From contig NZ_CP132291.1 of the NCBI RefSeq assembly GCF_044359855.1, positions 1,550,001-1,614,000 of the forward strand: a DNA stretch of 64,000 nucleotides, in the 5' to 3' direction. Positions 55,382 to 63,581 of the stretch are shown here, one piece after another. Below the pieces are notes generated by a model. The model was not told where the DNA came from and made no database searches. It was given only the letters and a program-made list of their open reading frames with translations. The stretch comes from Rummeliibacillus pycnus_A. GTDB taxonomy: Bacteria > Bacillota > Bacilli > Bacillales_A > Planococcaceae. A program made the translations under genes and the position numbers. The first letter of the stretch is position 1, and the number at the start of each line of letters is the position of its first letter.

Positions 55382-56971
55382 ATGAATTCAATAGAAATTG
55401 CGAATGAACTGAAGGATTTATTACAAGGTCAAAATATTTTGGAACAACTTTCAGTCCCACAATTAGTGGAGAAAGCAACTTCACGTGGTGAAGCAATCTT
55501 AACAGTTGATGGCGCTGTTCGTGCAGTAACAGGTAAATATACAGGACGTTCTCCTAAAGATAAATATATGGTAGAAGAAGCTTCAACTCAAGATAAAATT
55601 GATTGGGGTAAAATTAACCAACCAATTTCTTCAGAAGTATTCGATTCATTATATAACAAAGTTGTTAACTATTTAAAACAAAAAGAAGAAGTTTTTGTTT
55701 TTAAAGGTTTTGCAGGCGCAGATCCTGAATCACGCTTAGCAATCCGAGTTGTCAATGAATACGCTTGGCATAACCTATTTGCTCATCAGCTATTCATCCG
55801 ACCTACTGAAGAAGAACTTAATACATTCCATGATGCTGACTTCACAATCGTATCTGCTCCAACATTTAAAGCAGATCCTGAAGTTGATGGTACATCTTCA
55901 GAAACATTCATCATTGTATCAATAGAAAAACGAATCATCTTAATTGGTGGAACAGAATACGCTGGTGAAATGAAAAAATCTATCTTCGGTATCATGAACT
56001 ACCTATTACCACAACAAGGCATTCTTCCAATGCACTGTTCAGCAAACGTTGGAGAAAAAGGTGACGTTGCCCTATTCTTCGGCTTATCAGGTACTGGTAA
56101 AACAACTTTATCTGCTGATGGTAATCGCAAACTAATCGGTGATGACGAACACGGTTGGTCAGATAACGGTGTATTTAACATTGAAGGTGGTTGCTACGCT
56201 AAAACAATCAACCTTTCCGCTGAAAAAGAACCAGAAATTTATAACGCAATTAATTTCGGTACAGTTTTAGAAAACGTAGTCGTAGATCCTGAAACTCGTA
56301 TTCCTGATTACGATGATGTAACTTTAACACAAAACACTCGTGTTGCGTACCCAATCCAAAATATCGAAAATATTGTTGATCCATCTGTTGCAGGTCACCC
56401 AAAAACAGTTATTTTCTTAACAGCTGATGCTTTTGGTGTTTTACCTCCAATCAGTAAATTAACAAAAGAACAAGCAATGTATCACTTCTTATCAGGCTTT
56501 ACTTCTAAAACTCCTGGTACAGAACGTGGTGTTGTAGAACCAGAACCAGTATTCTCTACTTGCTTTGGTGCTCCATTCTTCCCATTACACGCAACAGTTT
56601 ATGCAGAAATGTTAGGTAAGAAAATTGACGAACACCAAGTAAATGTATTCTTAGTAAACACTGGATGGACTGGTGGTAGCTACGGTGAAGGTAGCCGTAT
56701 GAAGCTTTCTTACACTCGTACAATGGTACGCGCTGCAATCGATGGCAAACTAAACGATGTATTCACTGAAAAAGATCCAATCTTCGGTTTTGCAATGCCA
56801 ACTGCAGTTGAAGGTGTTCCAACAGAACTTTTAAATCCACGTAACGTATGGGCTGATAAAGAAGCTTATGACAAAAAAGCAACTAAATTAGCTGGTATGT
56901 TCCATGAAAACTTCAAAAAATTCGGTGTTGTTTCCGAAGATTTCACTAAAAAAGGTGCACCAATCGCTTAA
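55382..56971 (+). CDS. pckA: Phosphoenolpyruvate carboxykinase (ATP)
   Basis: A 529-residue gluconeogenic enzyme: oxaloacetate + ATP to PEP. The P-loop-like GLSGTGKTTLSADGNRKLIGDDEHGW, AKTINLSAEKEP and GAPFFPLHATVYAEML are diagnostic. The start at 55382 (MNSIEIAN) has AAAAGGATGG about 10 bases upstream. A 19-residue in-frame extension is unsupported. Its own terminator follows. Confidence 0.97.
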   Translation: MNSIEIANELKDLLQGQNILEQLSVPQLVEKATSRGEAILTVDGAVRAVTGKYTGRSPKDKYMVEEASTQDKIDWGKINQPISSEVFDSLYNKVVNYLKQKEEVFVFKGFAGADPESRLAIRVVNEYAWHNLFAHQLFIRPTEEELNTFHDADFTIVSAPTFKADPEVDGTSSETFIIVSIEKRIILIGGTEYAGEMKKSIFGIMNYLLPQQGILPMHCSANVGEKGDVALFFGLSGTGKTTLSADGNRKLIGDDEHGWSDNGVFNIEGGCYAKTINLSAEKEPEIYNAINFGTVLENVVVDPETRIPDYDDVTLTQNTRVAYPIQNIENIVDPSVAGHPKTVIFLTADAFGVLPPISKLTKEQAMYHFLSGFTSKTPGTERGVVEPEPVFSTCFGAPFFPLHATVYAEMLGKKIDEHQVNVFLVNTGWTGGSYGEGSRMKLSYTRTMVRAAIDGKLNDVFTEKDPIFGFAMPTAVEGVPTELLNPRNVWADKEAYDKKATKLAGMFHENFKKFGVVSEDFTKKGAPIA

Positions 56972-57010
56972 TTAGTTTTGAACCTATAAGTAATCCATAA
57001 CGGACGGATA

Positions 57011-57048
57011 AACCCCGAGCAGTTGTAATCGAGCTGCTCGGGGTTTTA
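57011..57048 (+). terminator. Terminator of pckA
   Basis: A stem of 13-14 bp (57011-57024 and 57032-57045, GC-rich) and T tail. Confidence 0.9.
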
Positions 57049-57086
57049 GTTTTATTATCTACATGATTTAGGGATATTGATGGAGC

Positions 57087-57120
57087 TTACTTGCGACTTA
57101 ACGACGTTTACTTGCGACTT
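57087..57120. repeat. Short direct repeat downstream of pckA
   Basis: TTACTTGCGACTT occurs at 57087-57099 and 57108-57120, a period of 21 bases, with a weaker third TATTTGCG. Nothing else is recognisable in 57049-57417. Confidence 0.5.
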
Positions 57121-57417
57121 TTTAAATTGTATTTGCGTTCTCAGCATTTTAAGTCTTCTCTAAAAAAATCAATACTCCCCTTTTTCGCGTTTTTAATTTT
57201 TATCCATTACGTCATTTTCTGTCGCAGACAACGGAGAATATTATGATTTTGGTTTACACTTGTTTTTAAGCCATTTACTCTCGGTTCTCAAAGCATTTAC
57301 ATGTATTACTGAATTACATAAAACTCTTTAAGTCCTGAATCCACTGTCCTTTCTCACAAAAAATCCTCATCCCAAAAACCAAATAAAAAACACCACAGCT
57401 CAAGTTGCAGTGCTTAT

Positions 57418-57870
57418 TTAATCCATATCATCAGGAAAAAATTCAACTTCACATTTCAATTGTTCAAACATCTCGACTATAGGCTCTGCTTCTTCCTTTG
57501 TTACTTGGTTGAAGTAAACTTCTTCTCCATAATTATGAATCTCAATACCTTCAGTAAGCTCTCTATCATGGAAAACAATAGAAAACCATTTTAATTTTCC
57601 ATTTAAAGAAGCTTGATTTTGAAAATAGGCTCGATTGTTCTCATCTAACATGACACGCTGAATTTTGACAAGTCCTTCAATACGTGAAATAAAGCTAATT
57701 TTTTCTAATTCTTCAATCGCCTGTTCTTCTTCTTTCCAATTTTGGATTTGAACCTCTGAAAAAGGTTCAGTATAATTGGACCAAAGTTCTTGCCAATAAG
57801 GATAGCGCTGTGAAAAATCCAAGTCTTTGTCATTTAACTTTATATCAATCTTTGCTTTAATATACCCCAA
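57418..57870 (-). CDS. Uncharacterised protein in the ytmA operon
   Basis: A 150-residue soluble protein, rich in E, Q and aromatic residues (RYPYWQELWSNYTEPFSEVQ, acidic tail EFFPDDMD). No signal peptide or motif recognised. The start is TTG with AAAGGGG upstream. It lies 12 bases downstream of ytmA on the same strand, so it is co-transcribed with ytkD and ytmA. Function unknown. Confidence 0.65.
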   Translation of the reverse strand: MGYIKAKIDIKLNDKDLDFSQRYPYWQELWSNYTEPFSEVQIQNWKEEEQAIEELEKISFISRIEGLVKIQRVMLDENNRAYFQNQASLNGKLKWFSIVFHDRELTEGIEIHNYGEEVYFNQVTKEEAEPIVEMFEQLKCEVEFFPDDMD

Positions 57871-57882
57871 TTCATCACCCCT

Positions 57883-58668
57883 TTACAATTGTTGTAATTT
57901 CATCCACTGACAAGCACTATCTACAACTTTTCGATTAACATCGCTCGGAAAAAAATGCGTATAATCAGGATAGTACCAAGTCTCTACATGCTTATTTAAA
58001 ACCTTCAAGCCGTTTTCCAAAAGCTGAGCATGTTTAAAACCTACATTGTCATCTAACATGCCATGGATGATTAATACAGGAGCTTTAATCTCATCAACAC
58101 GAGATAGTGGTTGCCGTTCTTCGTAACCGATTGGATTTTTTTGCGGAGAACCACCTAGTACTCTCTTCATCATTCTACGCATATCGACTCGTTCTTCATA
58201 CGTAAATTTAATATCTGAAACGCCACCCCATGTAACAATTGAAGTAATATCATTGCGCAATATTCCCGTCCATAGCGCCATAATACCACCTCTTGAAAAT
58301 GCAAAAAGATGAATACGTTTATTTAGACAAAAATGTTTTAACACATCGACTGCATTGATCGCATCAAAACGGTCCTCCCCCCCAAATTCATCTCTTCCTT
58401 CACCACCGCGTACCCCTCTGTAGTATGGGGCAAAAACAATAAATCCATGGGAAGCAAGTTGTGCAATACGTGCAGGTCGCACCATCCCAACGCCTTGCAT
58501 GCCACCACGCAAATATAGTATCCCTTCATAATTTGCTTTAGCAATTGGTGTAGCAAGTAAACCTTTAACACGTAAACCTTCTGACCAATAAGTAATTTCT
58601 GTTAATTTTATTTTTGGATTTGGGGAAGGATACTCTCTTAAATTGTAGATTTCACCATTTGTCTTCAC
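57883..58668 (-). CDS. ytmA: YtmA-like alpha/beta hydrolase (prolyl oligopeptidase family)
   Basis: A 261-residue hydrolase. Nucleophile Ser in FAFSRGGIMAL, an acid residue in HGMLDDNVG and the His in YTHFFP give a complete triad. The family cleaves small peptides or esters. Start: GTG at 58668, six bases after AAGGTGA, preferred to the GTG at 58674. It overlaps the 3' end of ytkD. Neighbour order ytkD-ytmA as in B. subtilis. Confidence 0.85.
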   Translation of the reverse strand: MKTNGEIYNLREYPSPNPKIKLTEITYWSEGLRVKGLLATPIAKANYEGILYLRGGMQGVGMVRPARIAQLASHGFIVFAPYYRGVRGGEGRDEFGGEDRFDAINAVDVLKHFCLNKRIHLFAFSRGGIMALWTGILRNDITSIVTWGGVSDIKFTYEERVDMRRMMKRVLGGSPQKNPIGYEERQPLSRVDEIKAPVLIIHGMLDDNVGFKHAQLLENGLKVLNKHVETWYYPDYTHFFPSDVNRKVVDSACQWMKLQQL

Positions 58669-59119
58669 GTTCACTCACCTTCTCTAAAATTTTTTTCATT
58701 CCTAAGTCTTTCATGTAAAAACTTAATCGATTGTTGGCTGTTAGTTCTTCTTCAGTCATTAATACAGCACCGTTTGTCTCCATGTTTAGGTGATTTTGAT
58801 CAAAGTTTTGGACAGTTGCTGTATAAACGGCTTTCGTAAATGGGACATTTTCTTGAACCATGTATGTCGCAAGCCATTCTACATTGACAATTTTTGCACC
58901 TGTTTCTTCAAATACTTCCCTTACTGCAGCTTCTTCTAATGTCTCGCCATCTTCTACTTTTCCACCAGGAAATTCATAGCCACGTTCCGGATGCTCTGTT
59001 AGCAACCATTTTCCTTCATACTTTGCTAAAACAAGTACATGCTTTGGAATAATACTGAAAGCATTCTTTTTAAAAGATAATTCACAACCGTTACCATTCA
59101 AATCTGTATATGTAAACAT
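58652..59119 (-). CDS. ytkD: NUDIX hydrolase YtkD (nucleoside triphosphatase)
   Basis: A 155-residue NUDIX enzyme with a complete NUDIX box GGKVEDGETLEEAAVREVFEETGA. B. subtilis YtkD sanitises oxidised nucleotides (8-oxo-dGTP) and mRNA 5' ends. The start at 59119 is 11 bases from AAGGAG. The GTG at 59131 would overlap it. Confidence 0.9.
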   Translation of the reverse strand: MFTYTDLNGNGCELSFKKNAFSIIPKHVLVLAKYEGKWLLTEHPERGYEFPGGKVEDGETLEEAAVREVFEETGAKIVNVEWLATYMVQENVPFTKAVYTATVQNFDQNHLNMETNGAVLMTEEELTANNRLSFYMKDLGMKKILEKVSEREDKW

Positions 59120-59170
59120 ACCTTCGCTCACTCCTTATCGTATTTAGTGTAACGAAGGCATCGTCATCAA

Positions 59171-59479
59171 TCAACTGTAGTAAGGCATTTGTTCGATGAA
59201 TTTTTTTGTATCTTTATCTCCATATTCATGAATAAGTGCATAGACCTTTTTTAAACGCTTATCCACTTCATTATTTTGCTGGTCAAAATGGTATGGAACT
59301 GCCGGAATTTGCGCTCTCACAATACTGTTGTTGTCCCAACTTTTCATTTGTTCAAAGAGCTGATCAAATACTTTTAACATTCCTGGATCTACATTTATAT
59401 GAAATTCCCATGGAGCATGATACGGTGAAAAATTATAATACTTGTGCATCACTGAAATATATACATCTACATTTGACAT
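59171..59479 (-). CDS. Small uncharacterised protein
   Basis: A 102-residue soluble protein with a distinctive aromatic-rich start (VMHKYYNFSPYHAPWEFHIN) and a helical C-terminal half. No recognised family. AAGGAG at 8 bases supports the ATG at 59479. About 50 bases upstream of ytkD on the same strand, so it probably shares its transcript. Function unknown. The 59480-59719 gap shows nothing else. Confidence 0.65.
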   Translation of the reverse strand: MSNVDVYISVMHKYYNFSPYHAPWEFHINVDPGMLKVFDQLFEQMKSWDNNSIVRAQIPAVPYHFDQQNNEVDKRLKKVYALIHEYGDKDTKKFIEQMPYYS

Positions 59480-59719
59480 GTACATTCTCCTTTTTTATTA
59501 GCTATGTTAATGAATACTGTTGATAGTATTATCTAAAGTACCAGCTCACTAAGCGCACAAACCGCATGAGTATTCTTGCGTTGTCTTAAGCGGAACTATC
59601 CTTTAAGCTTTATCTTGCCCGAAAAGCTGACGTGTGTTGGCACAATAATTTATCTTTCATATTTCAATTTAACAACGCTTTTTTATTTATTAGTTTAGTT
59701 TTTAGGAGAAATTTTATAC

Positions 59720-59757
59720 AAAAAAACATCAGATAGTTCATAGGAACAATCTGATGT
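59720..59757 (-). terminator. Terminator of the YjfB-family gene
   Basis: A hairpin (from 59726 and ending 59757) with a TTTTTTT tail on the minus strand, 57 bases after the YjfB gene stop. Confidence 0.82.
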
Positions 59758-59813
59758 CATTGGAGTTGTAAAGTCATGTCAATTTAAGTCGATAGCTTGT
59801 GGAGGCATTTCGA

Positions 59814-59996
59814 TTAAACTTGTACGTCAATTACGGATCCTTTGTATGGATGTGTAGCTTGTGGTTGTTCAGGCATTTGATTTAATAACTGAACAGCAGC
59901 AGTCGTATTCATGTTCAATGCCTTTTGTAAAACGCTCATTTGAACCGTTTGTTGAAGATCCGATAGCTGCGTAGCCATAATGGAATTCAAATCCAT
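59814..59996 (-). CDS. YjfB family protein
   Basis: A 60-residue protein with the family's MDLNSIMATQLSDLQQTVQM start and a helical body (MSVLQKALNMNTTAAVQLLNQM). The family is annotated as putative motility protein, but its role is unproven. AAAGGAG eight bases before the ATG at 59996. Monocistronic. Confidence 0.82.
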   Translation of the reverse strand: MDLNSIMATQLSDLQQTVQMSVLQKALNMNTTAAVQLLNQMPEQPQATHPYKGSVIDVQV

Positions 59997-60097
59997 TCGT
60001 ATCACTCCTTTACAACCATATTATCGGGTGAAAATTGCTCGTTATTAATAATTTTATTTATAAATAAATTATTACCTTGATAACTTTTCGTTATCTT

Positions 60098-60571
60098 CTA
60101 TTTAGAAATTTCCCATTTCATCACCATTAGCTCTCTTCCACTACGAATTTCTCGAGCTCCTGTATCAACAAATCCTATTTTTTCATACAAATTTTTCGCA
60201 CTATCATTAAATAGATACACCGTTAGATAAATAGTCGTAATATATGGAAAGTGTTCATTTAAATAACTAGGCAAAGATTGCAAGGCTTTTTTGGCATAAC
60301 CTTTACGTTGATGCATCGCATTTGTAGAAAATGCACGTAACAAAATTGTATCACCCGTTGTACTATAAGGAGCGACTCCTTCCTTTTCATGTAAATTGAA
60401 AAAGGTTACAATTTCTCCATCATCCTCTAAAACTACCGGATGTCGTGAAGCATCAACATTACATATCGCTACACTATCAAGTGGCATCATTGTTAAAGAA
60501 TATTGTTCTTCGAGTAATGTATAGTGTTGCAACTTTGATAAATCACATTCTGAATAAGGTCTTAATACCAT
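60098..60571 (-). CDS. GNAT family N-acetyltransferase
   Basis: A 157-residue GCN5-related acetyltransferase. The acetyl-CoA loop is QRKGYAKKALQSL, preceded by the LLRAFSTNAMHQ strand. Substrate unknown. Ribosome-binding site GAGGAG. It lies between the YjfB and argS genes, all on the minus strand. No special relation to argS is seen. Confidence 0.85.
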   Translation of the reverse strand: MVLRPYSECDLSKLQHYTLLEEQYSLTMMPLDSVAICNVDASRHPVVLEDDGEIVTFFNLHEKEGVAPYSTTGDTILLRAFSTNAMHQRKGYAKKALQSLPSYLNEHFPYITTIYLTVYLFNDSAKNLYEKIGFVDTGAREIRSGRELMVMKWEISK

Positions 60572-60650
60572 TTAAATCACTCCTCTAAAATGCTCGTATT
60601 TTTTTATAAATTTTGCATTATGAATTTGATACACATTACTCTCATTTAGA

Positions 60651-62336
60651 TTACATTTCATTTGGTGCCTTAATACCAAGTATCCTTAATCCTTCACTTA
60701 AGACAATTGCGACACAAGATGCTAATGCGAGTTTTGCATTTTGAGCTGGTGATTCATCTATTATTTTTGTATTTGCATAGTATTTGTTAAATTGATGCGA
60801 TAATTCCAAACAGTATTTCGCTATTTGTGATGGATCAGCATTTTCAAATGACTTCACAATAATCGTCGGGAAATCTTTTAAAGTTAAAATGGTTGACCAT
60901 GCTTTTTCATTTAATCCATTTAAATTAATATTCTCTTTATGGTGGAACCCACCTTTTTTCAATAAAGAGGAAATTCTTGCATAAGTATATTGAACATACG
61001 GACCAGTTTCCCCTTCAAAATTCAACATTTCTTCTAATGAGAAATCGATATCATGCATACGATAGTTCTTTAAATCATTAAAAACCACTGCACCAATTCC
61101 TATCATTTTCGCTATTTCTTCTTTATTTGCAATGCTTGGATTTTTTTCTTCAATATTCTTTTTTGCCGCATCAATAGCTTCTGCAAGTACTTCTTCTAGC
61201 AAAACAATTTTCCCTTTTCTCGTTGACATCTTCTTGCCGTCCTTTAGCATCATTCCAAATGGGATATGTTGAAGTCCATTAGCCCATTCATGTCCCATCT
61301 TCTGAAGCACCAAAAATAATTGTGTAAAATGGAGGGACTGTTCATTTCCTACTACATAAAATGATTTCGTAGAACCGTATGTTTCATGACGATATATCGC
61401 AGCTGCCAGATCTCGAGTAACGTACAATGTTGTGCCATCTTTTTTCATGATTAAACTTGGTGGCATGTTCTCTAATTCAACAACTAATGCACCTTTAGAT
61501 TCGACGAGTAGTTGCTTTTCCTTTAATTCTTCTACAACGTTTTCCATTTTGTCATTATAAAAAGCTTCACCAGAGTTCGAATCAAATGAAATTCCTAATA
61601 AATCATAAATCTTTTGAAACTCTTTTAGTGAAGCTTCTCTAAACCATTGCCATAGCTGTAAAGCCTCTTCATCGCCTTGTTCTAAACGTTTAAAAGCTGC
61701 TCGTGCTTCATCATTTAGCGTATCATCTAATTCAGCTTCTTCATGAAATTTCACATAAATTTTTAATAATTCTTTAACAGGAGACTGTTCAATTCTTGTT
61801 GGATCTCCCCATAATTTATAGGCAACAATGAGCTTTCCAAATTGCGTACCCCAGTCTCCTAAATGATTTATCTTAATCACTTCGTATCCATTCTTTTTTG
61901 ATATTTTAGCCAATGCATTACCTATAACAGTTGAACGTAAATGACCCATTGAAAATGGTTTAGCAATATTAGGTGATGAGAAATCAATGGTAATGCTTTC
62001 GTTTGTCGATATTTGTTCTCCATATTTTGTTTGTTCTTTTATAATCGTTTCTATAACATTTTTCGTGATTATTTCTTTGTTTAAAAAAATATTGACATAA
62101 CCACCTACAGCTTGGGTTTGATGAATCAATTGATGATCCAACTGACTAGCTATTTCACTTGCTATTTGATTGGGCGCTTTTCTTAATATTTTGGATAGTG
62201 TAAAACACGGAAAAGCCATATCGCCAAGATGTGCATGTTTAGGCTTTTCTAAAAGTGCGATTATTTGCTCACTTTCTATTTCGTAGTTGATAACCTTTTG
62301 TATCACCGTTGCTATTTGCTGTTTTTCACTCATCAT
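60651..62336 (-). CDS. argS: Arginyl-tRNA synthetase
   Basis: A 561-residue class I synthetase. An N-terminal Add-1 domain, HIGH-type SSPNIAKPFSMGHLRST, the KMSTRKGK loop and a C-terminal DALR anticodon domain are all visible. Full length. GGGGGGA lies before the first of two adjacent ATG codons. Controlled by a T-box with an Arg specifier. Whether it is the only argS or a stress-induced second copy, as in some bacilli, cannot be seen here. Confidence 0.96.
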   Translation of the reverse strand: MMSEKQQIATVIQKVINYEIESEQIIALLEKPKHAHLGDMAFPCFTLSKILRKAPNQIASEIASQLDHQLIHQTQAVGGYVNIFLNKEIITKNVIETIIKEQTKYGEQISTNESITIDFSSPNIAKPFSMGHLRSTVIGNALAKISKKNGYEVIKINHLGDWGTQFGKLIVAYKLWGDPTRIEQSPVKELLKIYVKFHEEAELDDTLNDEARAAFKRLEQGDEEALQLWQWFREASLKEFQKIYDLLGISFDSNSGEAFYNDKMENVVEELKEKQLLVESKGALVVELENMPPSLIMKKDGTTLYVTRDLAAAIYRHETYGSTKSFYVVGNEQSLHFTQLFLVLQKMGHEWANGLQHIPFGMMLKDGKKMSTRKGKIVLLEEVLAEAIDAAKKNIEEKNPSIANKEEIAKMIGIGAVVFNDLKNYRMHDIDFSLEEMLNFEGETGPYVQYTYARISSLLKKGGFHHKENINLNGLNEKAWSTILTLKDFPTIIVKSFENADPSQIAKYCLELSHQFNKYYANTKIIDESPAQNAKLALASCVAIVLSEGLRILGIKAPNEM

Positions 62337-62354
62337 CTTCTTTCCCCCCCTAAT

Positions 62355-62600
62355 AAAAAAGCCCCCGTCTCTGTAATAAGAGACGAGAGCATAATTTCCC
62401 GTGGTACCACTCTAGTTGCCACATTTGTGACCGCTCACTATTGTTAACGAGGTGTCTCCCCGAGCTTTCCTACTGATTTCAAAAAGTTTCTCCAAAGTGC
62501 GTTTCATTTACAAGATCTGTATTAGGCTCACACTATCCCTAACTCGCTTGACATTCCTTTATAAACTACTCTCTTTTTCTTAGAATTTACATTATGAATT
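62355..62600 (-). promoter_or_regulatory. T-box leader of argS (Arg, CGC specifier)
   Basis: On the minus strand the T-box AGAGTGGTACCACGGG lies at 62398-62413. The distal loop region is GGGATAGTGTGAGCC, and the specifier codon CGC (rc of 62499-62501, in AAACGCAC) reads arginine. The terminator at 62355-62390 has a 12-bp stem and TTTTTT tail. Uncharged tRNA-Arg should induce argS. Confidence 0.9.
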
Positions 62601-62606
62601 TTCATT

Positions 62607-62635
62607 ATCATACATTGAATATTTAGAAAAATCAA
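62607..62635 (-). promoter_or_regulatory. Sigma-A promoter of argS
   Basis: -35 TTGATT (rc of 62630-62635), 17-base spacer, -10 TATGAT (rc of 62607-62612), just before the T-box. The 62636-62750 stretch shows nothing else. Confidence 0.65.
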
Positions 62636-62750
62636 TATTTTATTCTAAAAATATCCTTAAGAAATTCAAACAAATCATCACTCATGCTATTTTCAGTAAA
62701 GTAACCTTACCTTTTTGTTCTAAGTGAGCTTAATTATTATACTTTTCCAC

Positions 62751-63203
62751 TTAATTAAATGAATCAATAAACTCCCTGATAATCGGCAATTCAGGCGGAC
62801 TGATGTTTGGTGGCAATTGTTGCATATCAAAAAAATGTAAGGCTTGTACTTCATCTTGATCCATCTTCAATTCTCCTGAAAAATCTGTACAAATATATGT
62901 AGAAATGACATTGTAAACTTCATCACCATGTGGATACTGATAATAGAATTCTTCTCCTGAAAAAACCTTAAATAAGGTTAATTCTTTAGCTTCTAGTCCT
63001 GTTTCTTCAAACAATTCTCTTTTTGCCGCTTCTTCCAACTTCTCACCAGGTTCCAATGCTCCTCCAGCCAAGCCCCAACAATTATTATCTTGTCTTAATT
63101 GCATTAATAATCGATTTTCCTTATCTAATACAATAACATTTGCACCAGCAAGGATCAGTGGACGGCTTCCTACTAGCTTTCTTAATTCCATGACGTATCC
63201 CAT
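62751..63203 (-). CDS. NUDIX hydrolase
   Basis: A 150-residue NUDIX enzyme with box GGALEPGEKLEEAAKRELFEETGL. Layout resembles ADP-ribose or nucleotide-sugar pyrophosphatases, though the substrate cannot be told. GAGG seven bases before the ATG. It sits between argS and hisS and is divergent from hisS. It is not like ytkD beyond the NUDIX box. Confidence 0.85.
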   Translation of the reverse strand: MGYVMELRKLVGSRPLILAGANVIVLDKENRLLMQLRQDNNCWGLAGGALEPGEKLEEAAKRELFEETGLEAKELTLFKVFSGEEFYYQYPHGDEVYNVISTYICTDFSGELKMDQDEVQALHFFDMQQLPPNISPPELPIIREFIDSFN

Positions 63204-63354
63204 GTAAATACCTCTTTTCTTTTAATTTACTAATTTATTTTTCGACATTTTATTTAATATATCCTTTATTACAAATACCTTATTCTATAAGGATTTAATT
63301 GTTCTAATGTACAGTATTAAATGAAATATTTTAACAATCTCAACTAATTATTTA

Positions 63355-63383
63355 TTGACTATTCAAACAATTATCTATAGAAT
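63355..63383 (+). promoter_or_regulatory. Sigma-A promoter of the hisS leader
   Basis: -35 TTGACT (63355-63360), 17-base spacer, -10 TAGAAT (63378-63383). It would start transcription near 63390, leaving about 20 bases before the leader peptide ATG. Confidence 0.78.
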
Positions 63384-63408
63384 AATAAAAACTATGAGGT
63401 GAATACAC

Positions 63409-63462
63409 ATGCTACTATACATGAAACTGAATTCTAAAACTTCATACCATCATCACTATTAG
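63409..63462 (+). CDS. Histidine leader peptide of hisS
   Basis: A 17-residue peptide MLLYMKLNSKTSYHHHY ending in TAG. Three consecutive His codons (63448-63456) lie near its end, as in his-operon attenuator leaders. The ATG is preceded by AGGTGA at a proper distance and a promoter at 63355-63383. It is followed by a competing stem and a terminator before hisS. Stalling of the ribosome at the His codons would report low His-tRNA. The peptide itself need have no function. Confidence 0.75.
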   Translation: MLLYMKLNSKTSYHHHY

Positions 63463-63556
63463 CCTTGCTATCCGATTTTAATATCGCGTATAGGAAGGCT
63501 AATTATAATGAACTGCATCGGTTGGGAATTATCCCTTTACGAATGCAGTTCTTTTT
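63458..63556 (+). promoter_or_regulatory. Predicted histidine attenuator of hisS
   Basis: Stem 1: 63458-63471 pairs with 63490-63503 (13 of 14). Terminator stem: GAACTGCAT (63510-63518) with ATGCAGTTC (63543-63551), followed by TTTTTATTTT. A possible antiterminator pairs AAGG and TAAT (63495-63498, 63500-63503) with ATTA and CCTT (63528-63531, 63534-63537), which encloses the left terminator arm. A ribosome stalled on the His codons covers the left arm of stem 1 and frees its right arm for the antiterminator. The antiterminator pairing is inference. Confidence 0.65.
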
Positions 63557-63581
63557 ATTTTCTATTTTAGGAGGGTTATCA

